Below are positions 32,101-44,459 of a stretch of 64,000 nucleotides of DNA, piece by piece. The stretch's first letter is position 1, and the number at the start of each line of letters is the position of its first letter. The stretch is from NCBI GenBank assembly GCA_037951165.1, contig JBBDHG010000184.1, positions 526,501 through 590,500 of the forward strand. Reading direction: 5' to 3'. The notes under the pieces are model-generated. The model did no database searches, had not been told where the DNA came from, and worked only from the letters and a program-made list of their open reading frames with translations. The translations under genes were made by a program, and so were the position numbers. The DNA comes from Lophius americanus. Lineage: Eukaryota > Chordata > Actinopteri > Lophiiformes > Lophiidae.

Positions 32101-35100
32101 GCGTCTTCACCGCGGTGGTGGGAGACTTTGGACTGGCGGAGAAGATCCCTGATTACAGGTCAGAGGACACAGGGGTGTTCTGGTGCATGGGCAATATTAG
32201 GCTGGTGGTCTTAATGTTACGGCTGATCAGTGTATGACTAGAATAGAAAGAGTAGCTCGCAACATGCCCTCTTCTTTGTTTGCAGTGACGGTGCCGGGAA
32301 GCAGCCTCTGGCCATCGTGGGCTCCCCCTACTGGATGGCCCCTGAGGTCCTGAGAGGAGAGCTGTACGACGAGAAGGTGAGCCTCCTCCACCTTTGACCT
32401 CCGTTGCACCACCTCAACTTCAACGAGGAGGCACATCAGCCCCCCTTAGACACCAAACCCGAAAACTACCAGTCAGTATGAAGAGCCGGTTCCAGCTGGA
32501 CCGGACCCACCCAGACCGGATCAACCATATCGTCACTTCTTGTAGACCAGCTTCAGAAGCAGGAAGTTGGCTCTTAGGTCTACATCAGTCTGGGAGGGGT
32601 TCCAAAGATGTTTCTAAGGTTCTGGTTCTCCATAGATCCCCAGTGAGACACATCATCTACACATACAGAAGATCTGGGACGATAGTGAACCTTCACAGAA
32701 GTGAAACCCCCCTCCAGAATTCTTCCAAAAGCACGATGACGTTTCATTCAGGCAGTACGAGAAGATCTAAAGAGAAGATCCAAGGAGCTGCAGGCCTCCC
32801 TCACCTCAGTAAGGGACCCAGAGGAACCTTACCCACGGTCCACCTCGATGAACCTCGGAGCTTCTGGGAGAATCGTCTCTGTACTGATTAGGGTGAAGTT
32901 GAGCTGTTTGAAGACAGGGGTCCCGTTACAAAGCAAACATTCCACTAGAAGAACATCAGACCAACTGTCCAACATGGAGGTGGTGGTGGAATGTTGTGGA
33001 GTTGATCTGCTTGGATTTCTCGCCATCATGGAGGGGGAACATGGATTCTACTGAAGGAGTAAGTCATGGGATCTGACCTGGGAAAGAGTGGATGTCTCCT
33101 GGTCAAAGTCTGGACCTGAACCCTGCTGAGATGCCATGGGGGGACCTGAGAAGATCAGTCCATGCAGGACTGAAGCAGATCGGCGGTCAAGAGTGGGCCA
33201 AGTTTCCCCCACAGTGATGTCAGAGGCTGATCTCCGGCTATCAGGAGGGTTTGGTTGCAGATGTTGCGGCTGAAGAACCTAACAGGAACCCAACGGGTTT
33301 TCATGAAACCCGCTGGAAGAGTGGAACGCGTGACATTGGAGGCTGTTGGAGGAGATCTGGAGGTTTGGGTTCAGGAACGCTGGGGGGAGAACATGGATAA
33401 CGGTCTCATCCTGAAAACAAAGGGACTGTCTGGCCCGAGTTCTTGAGTTTCAGACATAGTCAGAGTTTATTATCCTCCGTTATTTTCATTTTTTTATTTC
33501 ACCAGGTTGAACTTCTGCGTCTGATTCGTCCTCAGGTCGACGTGTTTGCATTCGGAATCATCCTGTGTGAGATCATCGCCAGGATCGAAGCTGATCCCGA
33601 CGTCTTACCCAGGACTGAGGTTTGTGTGCATTTATGTATGTAAGTGTGTGTATGTTTGCATGTTTGTGAGTGTGTACGTGTTTGTGCGTGTGTGTGCCTG
33701 TGTGTATGTGTCTGCGTGCATGTGTGTGCATGTGTGTGCAGGTGTGTCTGTGTGCATTTGTGTGAGTTTTTCCTTGTGTGTGCATGTGTGTGTGTGTATA
33801 TGCGTGTGTGTGTGCGTGTTTGTGCATGTGTGCATGTGTGTCTGCATGCATGTGTGTGAGGGTGTCCTTGTTTGTGAATGTGTGTGTCAGCGTGTGTGCA
33901 TGTGTGTTTGTGCATGTGTGTGCATGAGCATTTGTGTGTGTGCGTGGTTGTGTAGATATTTGTGCATGAGTGTGTTCAATTTGTTTTTGCATGTGTGGGG
34001 GTGTGTGTGTGCATGTTCATGTGTTTGTGCAAGTGTGAGCGTGTTTGTGTGTGTGTGTGTGTGTGTTTGTTCATGTGTTTGTGCAAGTGTGAGCATGTGT
34101 GTGTGTGTGTGTGTGTATGTTCATGTGTTTGTGCAAGTGTGAGCGTGTGTGTGTGTGTTTGTTCATGTGTTTGTGCATGTGTGGGCGTGTGTGTGTACAC
34201 GTGTGTGTGTGCATGTTTATGGGTTTGTGCATGTGTGAGTGTGTGTGTTCATGTGTTTGTGTGAGCCTGTGTGTGTGTGTGTATGTGTGTTCATGTGTTT
34301 GTGCATGTGTGGGCGTGTGTGTGTACACGTGTGTGTGTGCATGTTTATGGGTTTGTGCATGTGTGAGTGTGTGTGTTCATGTGTTTGTGTGAGCCTGTGT
34401 GTGTGTGTGTGTGTATGTGTGTTCATGTGTTTGTGCAAGTGTGAGCGTGTGTGTGTGTGTTTGTTCATGTGTTTGTGCATGTGTGAGCCTGTGTGTGTGT
34501 GTGTATGTGTGTTCATGTGTTTGTGCAAGTGTGAGCGTGTGTGTGTGTGTGTGTGTTTGTTCATGTGTTTGTGCATGTGTGGGCGTGTGTGTATGTGTGT
34601 GTGAGTGTGTGTGTTCATGTGTTTGTGTGAGCGTGTGTGTGTGTGTGTGTGTTTGTTCATGTGTTTGTGCAAGTGTGAGCGTGTGTGTGTGTGTATGTTC
34701 ATGTGTTTGTGCAAGTGTGAGCGTGTGTGTGTGTGTATGTTCATGTGTTTGTGCATGTGTGGGCGTGTGTGTGTACATGTGTGTGTGTGCATGTTTATGG
34801 GTTTGTGCATGTGTGAGTGTGTGTGTTCATGTGTTTGTGTGAGCCTGTGTGTGTGTGTGTATGTGTGTTCATGTGTTTGTGCAAGTGTGAGCGTGTGTGT
34901 GTGTGTGTGTTCATGTGTTTGTGCATGTGTGGGCGTGTGTGTGTGTGTGTGTGTTTGTTCATGTGTTTGTGCAAGTGTGAGCGTGTGTGTGTGCGTTTGT
35001 TTGTTCATGTGTTTGTGCATGTGTGGGCGTGTGTGTATGTGTGTGTTCATGTGTGTGTTCATGTGTTTGTGTGAGCGTGTGTGTGTGTGTGTGTATGTTC

Positions 35101-35357
35101 ATGTGTTTGTGCATGTGTGGGCGTGTGTGTGTACATGTGTGTGTGTGCATGTTTATGTGTTTGTGCAAGTGTGAGCGTGTGTGTGTGTGTGTGTGTGTGT
35201 TTGTGCATGTGTGGGCGTGTGTGTGTACATGTGTGTGTGTGCATGTTTATGTGTTTGTGCATGTGTGAGTCTGTGTGTTCATGTGTTTGTGTGAGCGTGT
35301 GTGTGTGTGTGTGTGTTTGTTCATGTGTTTGTGCATGTGTGGGCGTGTGTGTATGTG

Positions 35358-35393
<36 letters not shown>

Positions 35394-38300
35394 TTCATGT
35401 GTTTGTGCAAGTGTGAGCGTGTGTGTGTGTGTGTGTGTGTCTCCCTTGTCATAGAAACATGTTATTTCTTTCATAAATGCTAAATCTGAATAAATAAAAC
35501 CTTTAAAAATAGAATCCATGCAATCTTGTTCAACACTTATGGTCTGCCTCCACAAGGGGGCGCCAAAGACCCCAGCGAGTGCAAGAGGCTGCTGCTCCGA
35601 CGTCAGAAGAACGCATCCCCTGGATAATCTATAACAACATGGAGTCAGCAGCAGCGTTTCTCCCGTTCACCCACATCTCTCATATCTCCTCCTCCCGAGT
35701 CAAAAGGAGGTCACGACAAGTGATTTGTAAACATGCAGATGAGACGAAATAGTAATGTGAGCGTAAAAAGTTGTACCAGAGTAGTCTAAGGTCTAAAGAT
35801 CAAATGAAGAAACATAGTTTTTTCCTACTGTGTCAGGAAAACACGCAATGAACCCAAATAAATATAATAGACTGAAGTAACCAGGCGGTTTTGAAGTTGT
35901 AAGGAGTAAAAGGTACAAATACCCGAGTTACGACAGAGTCAAAGTATAAAGATACCTGAACACTCTAGTGAAGTACAGGAATAAAGTATTTGTTCTTTAT
36001 TACTTCACAAAGTTTGTCTTTTAATTCCTTTATAACCCCTTGATCTATATTAATGATGTTATTTTGTGTTTGTGTGTGTAGGACTTTGGTCTGGACGTGG
36101 ACGCCTTTGAGAGCATGGTTGGTGACTGTCCCTCTGCGTTCTTCAGCCTCGCCGTCACCTGCTGTAATGTGAGTAAACACACACACACACTCACACAGAT
36201 ACACACATACAGACACATTCAACACAAATGCACTCAAACACACACTCATCCACAGACACATAGACACCTACACATGTACATACACACAGGAAACTCATAG
36301 ACACACCCTAGAAGTCAAACACACAAACATACACACAAGCACATACAGACACACGCATACACACACACTAATACACACGCGCACACACACATACGCATAC
36401 ACACATACGCATACACAAACACACAGACAAATACACACACAAACACAAACACACGTACACACAGACACACACACACACACATACATACTCACACACACAC
36501 AAACTCACACACTAACACATACATACATATACAGACACACACACATATACGTTAGAAAGTGTTTGCAATACTAACAAAGTGAGGACCGGCGAAATGTCCT
36601 CACTTCCAAAATTGACCTCACTCTGTAAGTTAAAAACTTGTTCCGGTACTCACTAGGCAGTATATTCATGAACTCACACAGACACACACTAACATACATA
36701 CATAGACACATCTACGTATACACACTCACACATACACTCACACACACACATTATGTCACACATACCCATACATACACACACATATACACACACCTACACA
36801 CACACACACATATACACACACACAAACTCACACAGATACACACATACAAACACATTCAACACAAACATACGCATACACAAACACTCATACACACACGCAT
36901 ACGCATACACAAACACACAGACAAATACACACACAAACACACCTACGCACACACAGACACACACTCACACATACACTCACACACACACATCAAGTCACAT
37001 ATACCCACACATACACATACACACGTATACACACACCTATACAAGTATAGACACACAGACACACACACAAATACACACACACACACATTTACACACACGC
37101 ACACAGAATCACACGGATACACACATACAAACACATTCAACACAAACACACTCAAACACACACCCTCATCCACAGACACATAGCCCCCCAAACATATAAA
37201 ACACACACAAACTCACAGACACACACTAGAACTTAAACACACAAACATACACACAAGCACATACACACTCACACATACACTCACACACACACATTATGTC
37301 ACACATACCCACACATACAAACACATATACACATACCTACACACACACATATACACACACAAACTCACACAGATACACACATACAAACACATTCAAACCA
37401 AACACACGCATACACAAACACTCATACACACACGCATACGCATACACAAACACACAGACAAATACACACACAAACACACCTACGCACACACAGACACACA
37501 CGCACACACATATACACACTCAGAAATATACACACACACACACATAAACGCACACAGACACATACACTCACACACACACAAACTCACTCACCCACACATT
37601 CACACACACATACAAACACATTCACGCACACTTACACACACACACACACACACACACACAAAGACACACACGTTCTATAATGCTTTTATTAATTCCAATT
37701 TGTCTAAGTGGTGGCGTATTTATATTTACCCGAAATGTCGGAGATACTTTGAAATCGTTATTGCCGTCGGTACCGGTGGCGGAGACGCCTCCGCTGTTCT
37801 TTCTTGTCAACACCATAACTCAAAAACTATGTCATTTTCAAAGTTTATGCCCTCATAGAACATATTGTGAGGAAGAACTGCAGTGATTTTGGTAATGATT
37901 GCTTCTACATATCTGACACTAGAGGGAGTTTTATCACAAAAAGCGTTTGGGCCACAATTTCCTTACCGTTGGTTCCGTTTTGTCCAATTTTGGCGCGTAG
38001 GAATCGAGTCAAACAGATCAAACCCGAAAATCAGATATTTAGTTTTATAGTTTTACGCACTCAACCTTTTCTTTTCTTTTTTTTTTTTTTGAAAGAGTGA
38101 CCACCAGCAAGGATCTTCTGCCTTGTGTTGTTTTCAGATGAGTGCGGAGAGGCGGCCCTCATTCTCTGAGATCGTCGCCACGTTGGAAGGGATGAAGAGA
38201 GAAGAAGAGGGAGGGGCGCCGATCGCACTTGGTAAAATTTTTTTTAAAGGGATTAGGAAGGAATGAGTTTGCAGAACTTGGATCTGTAGTTACTCTAAAA

Positions 38301-39555
38301 ATTAGTTGCACATTCCTCTCCGCGCTGGTTGTACATTCTGTCTCTCTCTTTCTCCTTCTCAGAACCTGTGGAGGTGGACGTCAGCCCATACGGGCGCCGC
38401 ACCTCTCCAAGTCACCCCATAGACCACAAATGGCAGCGCCCATGCTTGGCTCGGAGTCAGTCCGACATGTTACCTCCGGCAACCCTGACCTCTCCTCTCC
38501 TCTGCACACCCGCCCGGATCAACCCATTCTCGCTCAGACAGGACCTGAACGGGGGCCGGTGTAAGCTCTTGGACACGCCCAGCAAGTCTGTCATCTCCCT
38601 GACCTTCACCCTCCCAGCTCCTCGCGACCCGCGTGCCTCACCCCACCTTCTCGGACGGACGCAGAGGACACGGTCTCTGCCCAGGAGATGTCAGTCCCTC
38701 CCCTGTACCCCAGAGCTCAACCGGACTGTTGCCTCGTCAAGAGACATGGTGGGGAGGGAGGAGGGAAAGGATGATTGGGGGGCAGCGGATACTACTGAGG
38801 ATGACTTCAGGAAGAAGACACAAATATTGGAGGATAGGTTGAAGGAAGAATTTCGGGAGGTATCTGAGAGGAGAGAGTTGTTGAAGGGGGAGAATGGAAT
38901 GGGGGACAACTCAAGCCTTCCTGTCGAGCTGGAGATGGTGTCTCTGGATAGGTTGGAGGAGGAGGATGAGGTTGAGGAAAAAATATGTCCAACAGAACCC
39001 ATGGACTGCACCAAATCTCCAGAACCAAGAGAGGGAGCCCTCGTCTCCTCACCTCGGAGACCCAAGCTCACTTCTACCTCCACTTCCACTTTAAAGTCCA
39101 ACGGCTGGCAGCTTCCCATCTCCAATGGTCCACCCTGCTTGCCTCCTCTGCCACGACTGGACAACAACAACGCCTCACCTCTTGTGATGGGTCCGCAGTG
39201 GGGCGGAAGAGGACTTGGAAATGGATATAACAGAGCACCGGTCCTATCCTCTGAGCCGAGCGGCGCCCCTGAGCAGGATGACGTCATCTCCTGCCCAGGC
39301 TGTTGTCTTGTAGGTCTGAGTTTCCCATCGGTGTGCCTCCGTGGTGCCGCTGCTTTGTCTACTCCCCGTCGAAGGGCTTCATTACCAAGGCAGCGGCCAT
39401 ACCGGAACCTCAACGGTCCCATAACCGGTGGCAGTACGTCCTCAACAACGACAGACACCAAAGCGCTGCTGTGTCACACCACAAACAGACCAGTCGTAGC
39501 TGGACCCCCTATGTCATGTGAGCTTGGACGATCCCTTCCAGAAGCCCAGACATAA
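29198..39555 (+). CDS. tesk1: tesk1, testis-specific (LIMK/TESK-family) protein kinase 1, 10 coding exons
   Basis: TESK kinases are dual-specificity kinases that phosphorylate cofilin and so regulate actin dynamics. Exons: 29198-29398, 31170-31291, 31491-31539, 31788-31934, 32076-32158, 32286-32376, 33536-33619, 36082-36168, 38138-38231 and 38363-39555. The phases agree, giving 716 residues (human TESK1 is 626). The start ATG has a good context (acaccATGg). Seen in order: RPSSYRALRSAVSSLARIDD, glycine loop GSGFFSEVFK, lysine in VMALKMN, catalytic loop HRDLTSKN (the TESK form), GDFGLAEK, SPYWMAPEVL, then RTEDFGLD. The tail has INPFSLRQDL, LLDTPSKSVISL and RRCQSLPCTPEL, and ends with CPGCCL, YRNLN and LLCH modules typical of TESK1, although some kinase residues are TESK2-like. 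The extra length lies in an acidic, low-complexity part of the last exon. Confidence 0.93.
29550..29865. repeat. TTGGTTGG-type degenerate tandem repeat in tesk1 intron 1
   Basis: Imperfect 4-12 base units (gttggttggtcagttggttg and variants) just downstream of coding exon 1. From 29,870 to 31,169 the intron is single-copy-like with no gene seen. An actaaaatcagtaaattgga stretch at about 31,004 is similar to 56,518-56,540. Confidence 0.85.
32850..33310 (+). pseudogene. Degenerate Tc1/mariner transposase fragment in tesk1 intron
   Basis: Translated pieces read KNIRPTVQHGGGGGMLW, then SLDLNPAEMPWGDLRRSVHA, then EWAKFPPQ and related residues. These match the conserved C-terminal part of Tc1-type transposases (the PTVKHGGG..MLWGCF and SPDLNPIE.LW.DLK blocks). 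Stop codons, frame changes and an internal deletion show it is long dead. It sits in the intron between tesk1 coding exons 6 and 7. Confidence 0.7.
33620..35445. repeat. 1.8-kb GT-rich satellite array in tesk1 intron 7
   Basis: It begins at the donor of coding exon 7. (GT)n is interspersed with longer modules (ttcatgtgtttgtgcaagtg, tgagcgtg and atgtgtgggcgtgtgtgtgt) that recur as higher-order units of about 50-130 bases. The coding strand is GT-rich throughout. All long open frames here are Cys/Val or Thr/His repeat artefacts. The last part of the intron (35,450-36,081) is single-copy-like and may include a decayed piece of an agtaaaagta-type MITE (about 35,870-35,985). Confidence 0.97.
36169..37675. 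repeat. 1.5-kb AC-rich satellite array in tesk1 intron 8
   Basis: Begins within a few bases of the donor of the 87-base coding exon 8. (CA)n is mixed with modules such as acacattcaacacaaacaca and actcatacacacacgcatac, which recur at about 36,850, 37,130 and 37,385. A single-copy gap lies at about 36,550-36,660. On the sense strand it is the complement type of the GT-rich array in the preceding intron. Confidence 0.97.
37850..38015. repeat. Dispersed repeat, copy related to 16,480-16,765
   Basis: Contains gtgaggaagaactgcagtga, a gacactagagggagttttat box and ttaccgttggttccgttttg, in the same order as the copy at 16.5 kb. It lies in tesk1 intron 8, downstream of the AC array. Confidence 0.6.
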
Positions 39556-41650
39556 TCCAACTCAGCGGGATTTTGCTCCTGAACTTGTGTTTAGGCACCA
39601 GCATCAAATATTAGTGGACAAACTGCAGAAAGTGAGAACCTGACAAAGACCCCAGCCCCTGAGATGTGCTTTGAAAGAGTACATATCATTCATGCAGGGT
39701 TCAAGCAATGCTGGCCGAGCAGCGCTAAGAGGACCGTCTGCTCACCAGCATGCCACTACCGCTGGAATGGTGGTCATCCAAACGTCAATATCTACTGAAC
39801 CCAGTGAAGCTGGCGTACACTGTACGGTTTCAGGCAAGTTGTTGTTCGATTCCAACGCCTCCTGGTGGAATAACCTTTCTGCGATGCAAAGCCAAAGGTC
39901 ACATTGTGTGTGTTGACGTCGTCTGGTTCAGTCTTCAAGCCACGAAACACAGAGTGTTGTTCATTGTGCGAGGAAAAAAAAGCAAACAAACTCGACCCGT
40001 TCTGAATTTTGAAAAGTCTAAGATCAAAGGCAACATGCTATCAAGACATAAACCGGCTGCCTTGATCATTAGTGCCATCCCTTGTGCCAAAACGTCTAAA
40101 AATAAGAGACGCTGACATGTATGGACTCGTAAGGGACTCAGATGATGTGGGCAGGTCTATTTAGCAGATAGAATTGTGGGTAAGCTAGCTACGTTTGACT
40201 GCATAGAGTGTTTATTTGATAGCTAGCACGGCCCTGCCACTGAACGACCATTCTCTTTTCATTTTCCACGATGCGTCTTAGCCACTTCTTTTCACCTCGG
40301 TAAAAAACTGCGAAAGGGATTTTTTTTTGAAAACGGTTGTAGGTTCTAACAACCGCAGACCAGAAACACCCAACAACACTTGCGGATCTAGAGATGTTCT
40401 CTTACAGTCGCTCCTCCGTCACGATTGAGCCACTCGGATCCTAATGCTGCGGTCACACCCAACATAACGCACATGTTTTTTTTGGGGCGATGCCGATTCG
40501 ATGCCGATTCGATGCCGATTCGATGTGGATTTGTGCTAATCACTTCATTCCAGTTGAAGTTTTTTACAGCCCACGTTGGAATCTTCAGCGACTCTGGGCC
40601 ATCAAAGCCCGTCAGTGTCGACACTGCGTGTGTAGCAGAACTCATTTTTGCCTTGAACGTCAGCTCACTTTTGCCTGCCTTGTCACTGCTTGCTCCATCC
40701 ACATTCCTCATGAGATTAGGCCCAACCCCCGTGACATCACGCCTGGATGGCTTCCCTCTGCCACCATGTAGTTATGGGTTAGACAGAGAAATGTTTCAAG
40801 CACAAGCGACTTTGAGGTGATAAACGTTGTTCCCAACCATCCAACAAAAGACGCACAACGCGCGTGTTTGGGTACCCGAAAATTGACAGTGACTGCGTGA
40901 ATCGAGTGAGCGGCGTTAAGGTTTTTTCGCCCGACAGCGACCATAAATGCGAATATGACTTTGCCTGTCGGTGGTTGTAATGTTTTGGCTGACCAGCATA
41001 CATTCCCTTGATTTGAACCCCAGGTGAGTACTCTTACCTGTGTGTTTAATGGAATTCCAACACCCAAGAAACAAGGTGTCATTCTGAGATTCAGGAAATG
41101 AACGTTTTCAGATACAAAACTTTTATTTGAATAAAAGAAACAGAAACGAAACGGCAAATATTTATACACTGAACAGAGATAATTTATTTATTACATTTTT
41201 TTTAATAGCAGTGTGTGTGTGTGTGTGTGTGAGAGACCGTCATGTAAATTATTTTATTTTTGAACCACATTTCCACTAGATGGCGCTTTATTTAAAGACG
41301 TGCTCCTGCGATTTTACACTCGCACGTTCTTCTGGCCCGACCCATTTCCCAACTTTCATCCTCATCTATTAACCCTCGTGTTTCATATTCTCTTTGCTCA
41401 CGTACGTTTGATGACGCGGTTAAAAAAGAGAAAAGAAAAAAAAAGAGGCTCTTGTGTGAAGCAGCTGTGAATTGTATATATTTATTGTGGAGGTGGTTCC
41501 ACACACCGTGTGTGTACAGGATGTCGGGCGATGCGTTTGGACCAACTCTGACGTTTAAGCTACGGTTCTCGTTGGGTTCTGGGTTTTTCTTTTTTTCTAT
41601 ACAGCTAGAAACCTCAGTGCAATAATCTGATAATAAACAAATATGGTTGT
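39556..41650 (+). other. Probable tesk1 3' UTR with AATAAA at 41,632
   Basis: About 2.1 kb downstream of the tesk1 stop without a recognisable gene. A canonical AATAAA at 41,632-41,637 (in taataaacaa) could end the transcript. Two open frames inside (39,750-40,115 plus and 40,708-41,169 minus) have no family I recognise; they may be transposon remnants. A triple direct repeat of cgatgccgatt lies near 40,488-40,520, and a short (GT)n at 41,212-41,231. Confidence 0.4.
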
Positions 41651-41929
41651 GCAAAACTCTGTGTCTTTTATTGAAAGCCTTCCAGGACTCAGTCCGACCG
41701 TCCAGGGTCAGGTCACGGTGGCAGCTGGTCAGGTATTCCAAGTGTCCCTCTCCCCAGCAAAGCTCTCCAGTCCATCTGGGTTCATGGAAGCACAGAACAT
41801 TAGTTATAGTAGCACAATGCAGGGCTGCCCCCGAGTCATAAATGACATGAAGAATGACAATAGAGAGCTTTCCTTTAATGGAAATGAATGTTCAGGACAA
41901 GATGAGGCAGAGACTCTCCTCCGCTCTTA

Positions 41930-42240
41930 CCCCATTTTCCCGCCAGAAATAACCTGGTGCTAGTTCGTCGCTGGTGCTAGTGCTGGCGCTTGGTTTTTTC
42001 AACTCATGCACCTTCTAAGAACCCGTTTGCTATTCCATTGGCAAGGACCCGGCATAAAATCCCGCTTCTTGGCTCTAGACCAGCAATGAGTTGGTACTTG
42101 TCTGGCACCAGTTTTGAGAACCAGGAGCTGGTGCTTAGGCTGTCGAAAAGCTTAGAACAGGTTTTTAAGTTAGGCTCGGGCTCTGGACTAGCCCTTGAAC
42201 CGGCTCGGTGGAAAAGAGGTATCTCTGTCTGGTGCTGAGA
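41930..42240. mobile_element. MITE fragment related to the 47.1-kb element
   Basis: Shares ataacctggtgctagt, gtttgctattccatt, tgagttggtacttgtctggc and aaccaggagctggtgctta with the right half of the element at 47,120-47,490, in the same order. It is probably a 5'-incomplete copy of the same non-autonomous DNA transposon. Confidence 0.6.
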
Positions 42241-42799
42241 TGGAACCTGAGGTGAATTGTTCAAATAATTGAAACATTTAGACTTCGATCTCAAAAAACC
42301 TGCAAGTTCAACTCAAGTTTCATCTTGTTTTATTTATTAATTTGATACTTTTCGTCGCTCTGGACCCTCAACTTCTTGCACAAAGCCAAAGCTCCTACTC
42401 CAGCCCATTGTGGCCATGGTTCTAATTCCATCCATGCTTACTCAGTGCCCTCCATGCGCTGTGGTGCCGGTAATGACTCTGGACTAAAGACGACCCTTTG
42501 GTGCTAAGTTTTATTGTTTGATTAGAAAACGGGAACAGGAAACTCTAAAAGGACTTCCGAAGGTTTGAACAGGACCCTGACCCGTTTGGACTGTGCCAGC
42601 AGAGCTGGAATGTTGGGCATCTGTCTGGGTTTTGCTCAAGGACCCGAAGATAAGTAGACTGCAGGGTTAGTCTTCCGCCTGATTATGAGGTGTGGAGCAG
42701 CCTGAATATTTTTTTTTCAGTTTTTATGGACATTCATAAGATTATTGACTTTTAAAAAAAACAGATATGGTCCTCCGTACCAGGAAGGCACAGTGAGTC

Positions 42800-42809
42800 G
42801 GGAAATCCC
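42800..42809 (+). promoter_or_regulatory. NF-kappaB-type site upstream of GIMAP gene 1
   Basis: GGGAAATCCC matches the GGGRNNYYCC consensus and lies about 170 bases upstream of the start codon. Confidence 0.55.
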
Positions 42810-42855
42810 ACCGAGTGTTGTGGGAAGCCCTTAAAACTTTCCATGTCACAATCAA

Positions 42856-42871
42856 TTTCACTTTCACTTTT
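42856..42871 (-). promoter_or_regulatory. ISRE/IRF-type element upstream of GIMAP gene 1
   Basis: tttcactttcactttt, read on the minus strand as AAAAGTGAAAGTGAAA: a tandem GAAAnnGAAA interferon-response core about 110 bases upstream of the start codon. A TATA-like atatttaaa follows at about 42,893. Confidence 0.6.
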
Positions 42872-42980
42872 GTTTTGAGGGCACCAGTGATAATATTTAA
42901 AGCCGGGCTTTTAGTGCAAGAAGTCATCAGAAAAACGAGGCAAACTGGCAGACAGGAGGCTGTTCTCTCTAACCAACGAC

Positions 42981-44458
42981 ATGCCGTGCAACGATTATAA
43001 CGGTAAGGCAGGAAGCTCCTCCCCTCAGCCAAGCTCACTACAGCAGTCTCTGTAGCCTCTGTATGAATAATAGAATTGCGATAGCAATCTTTCTCTGAGC
43101 CGATACGAATGCAACTATCTTCTTTCTTCCAATATAGATCTTAGCTATGTGTGTGTGGAGGGTTCTGTTATGACAGAACCAGTAGTCAGTGTGTAAGCTG
43201 GCAGTTAAATGCTGAATTTAAGCTTCTCTATTGGGTTCGTTGGAGGAAGTAAATGATGAAATAGGAATGACAAATAAAATTGCAGGACTTTAAAGGGTTA
43301 TTAAGAATGACGGATGGGAACCAAAGAAACAGACAGAGAAAAAAAAAGTCGGTCAGGTTGTTTCTGTGTGATCCTGCAATCAATCAAACGGATTCAGCTG
43401 AAAAGAACCTTGCGTGACGTTGACGGAATAACTGATGTTATTTATTCTCCCATACAGGACCGACTGGAGTGGATCTGAGAATAGTTCTGGTGGGGAAGAC
43501 CGGCAGCGGTAAGAGCCACACCGGAAACACGGTTCTGGGTCGACAGTGCTTTGAATCCAAGTTCAGTCCACAGTCTTTGACTGAGGACTGCGCCGAGGCT
43601 GAAGCTACCCTGGGCAGGCAGCGGGTTTCTGTCGTCGACACCCCAGGTCTGTTTGACACCCGGTTTGGAGTCGACAAGACGGACGTGACTGTGCGCCAGT
43701 GCGTTTCCTTCGCCGCTCCTGGACCCCACATCTTCCTGGTGGTCGTCAGGCTCGGGAGATTCACCGAAGAGGAAAAGCTGACGGTCCAGAAGATTCAAGA
43801 AATCTTCGGCCAGGCCGCGGACCAGTACAGCATGGTCCTGTTTACTGGTGGGGACCTTCTGGAAGACACCACCATTGAGGACTTCATTGATGGGAGCTCA
43901 GAGCTGCAGGAACTCGTGGCCCGATGTAACGGCCAGTACCACGTCTTCAATAATAAGCTGAGTGATCGCTCTCAGGTCTCTGAGCTGCTCCAGAAGATCC
44001 AGAACATAGTCAGGAAGAACGGAGGGAGCCACTACACCAACGACATGTTCCAAGAGGCCGAGAGGGTCATCGAGGAGAAGAAGCAACTCATCCTGAAGGA
44101 AAAGGAAGAGAAAATCAGGGAAGAAAGGGAAGCCGTGGAGAGGGAACTTCAGGAGAAGTATGACAAAGAGATGAAGAGAATTCAGGAGGCTGAGAGAGAG
44201 AGGGAGAAGAGAGAGAGAGAGGAGGAGAAGAGAGAGAGAGAGAGGGAGAAGAGAGAGAGAGAGGAGGAGAAGAGGAGGGAGTTGGCCGTCAGAGAAGTAG
44301 AACGGAGGAGACAGGAGGCGGAGAGAGCGTCGCAATTAGCAGATATGGCCCGGCGTTTAGAGGAACAGCGCATACAAGCGCTGCAAGAGGAGGAAGAGAG
44401 GTTGAGGCAGGAAGCGCAGTGGCGAGCTGAGCGGAACGCTGAGTGCATTATTCTCTGA
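42981..44458 (+). CDS. GIMAP-family (AIG1) GTPase, gene 1
   Basis: GIMAPs are septin-related GTPases of immune cells that form scaffolds on membranes. There are two coding exons: 42981-43002 (MPCNDYN plus one base, donor GTAAGG) and 43458-44458. The phase matches, giving 340 residues. Seen: G1 GKTGSGKSHTGN; G3 DTPGLFDTRF; the AIG1 conserved box around PHIFLVVVRLGRFTEEE; G4 region LFTGGDLLED, where the usual basic residue is absent; G5-like CNGQYHVFNN. A long charged coiled coil (Glu/Arg/Lys heptads, about residues 205-330) follows. The protein ends in CIIL, a CaaX-type box with Leu, suggesting geranylgeranylation and membrane anchoring. The ISRE and NF-kappaB-like sites upstream suggest cytokine induction. 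The middle of the exon is almost identical to gene 2 at 49.2-49.7 kb. Confidence 0.93.
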
Positions 44459-44459
44459 T

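Noticed and set aside
33532..35555. Many Cys/Val-rich and Thr/His-rich open frames on both strands
   Set aside because: Translations of (GT)n/(AC)n satellite; metal-binding-like Cys or His patterns are artefacts.
38691..39461. 256-codon minus-strand frame opposite the last tesk1 exon
   Set aside because: A shadow of the proline- and glutamate-rich tesk1 tail; no family resemblance.
40388..41169. Minus-strand frames (107 and 153 codons) in the region downstream of tesk1
   Set aside because: No recognisable domain or splice support; perhaps a decayed transposon, but not enough to name.
43898..44448. Leu/Ser-rich minus-strand frames opposite GIMAP gene 1 (and 49,386-49,679 opposite gene 2)
   Set aside because: Reverse reading of the Glu/Arg/Lys coiled coil; not independent genes.
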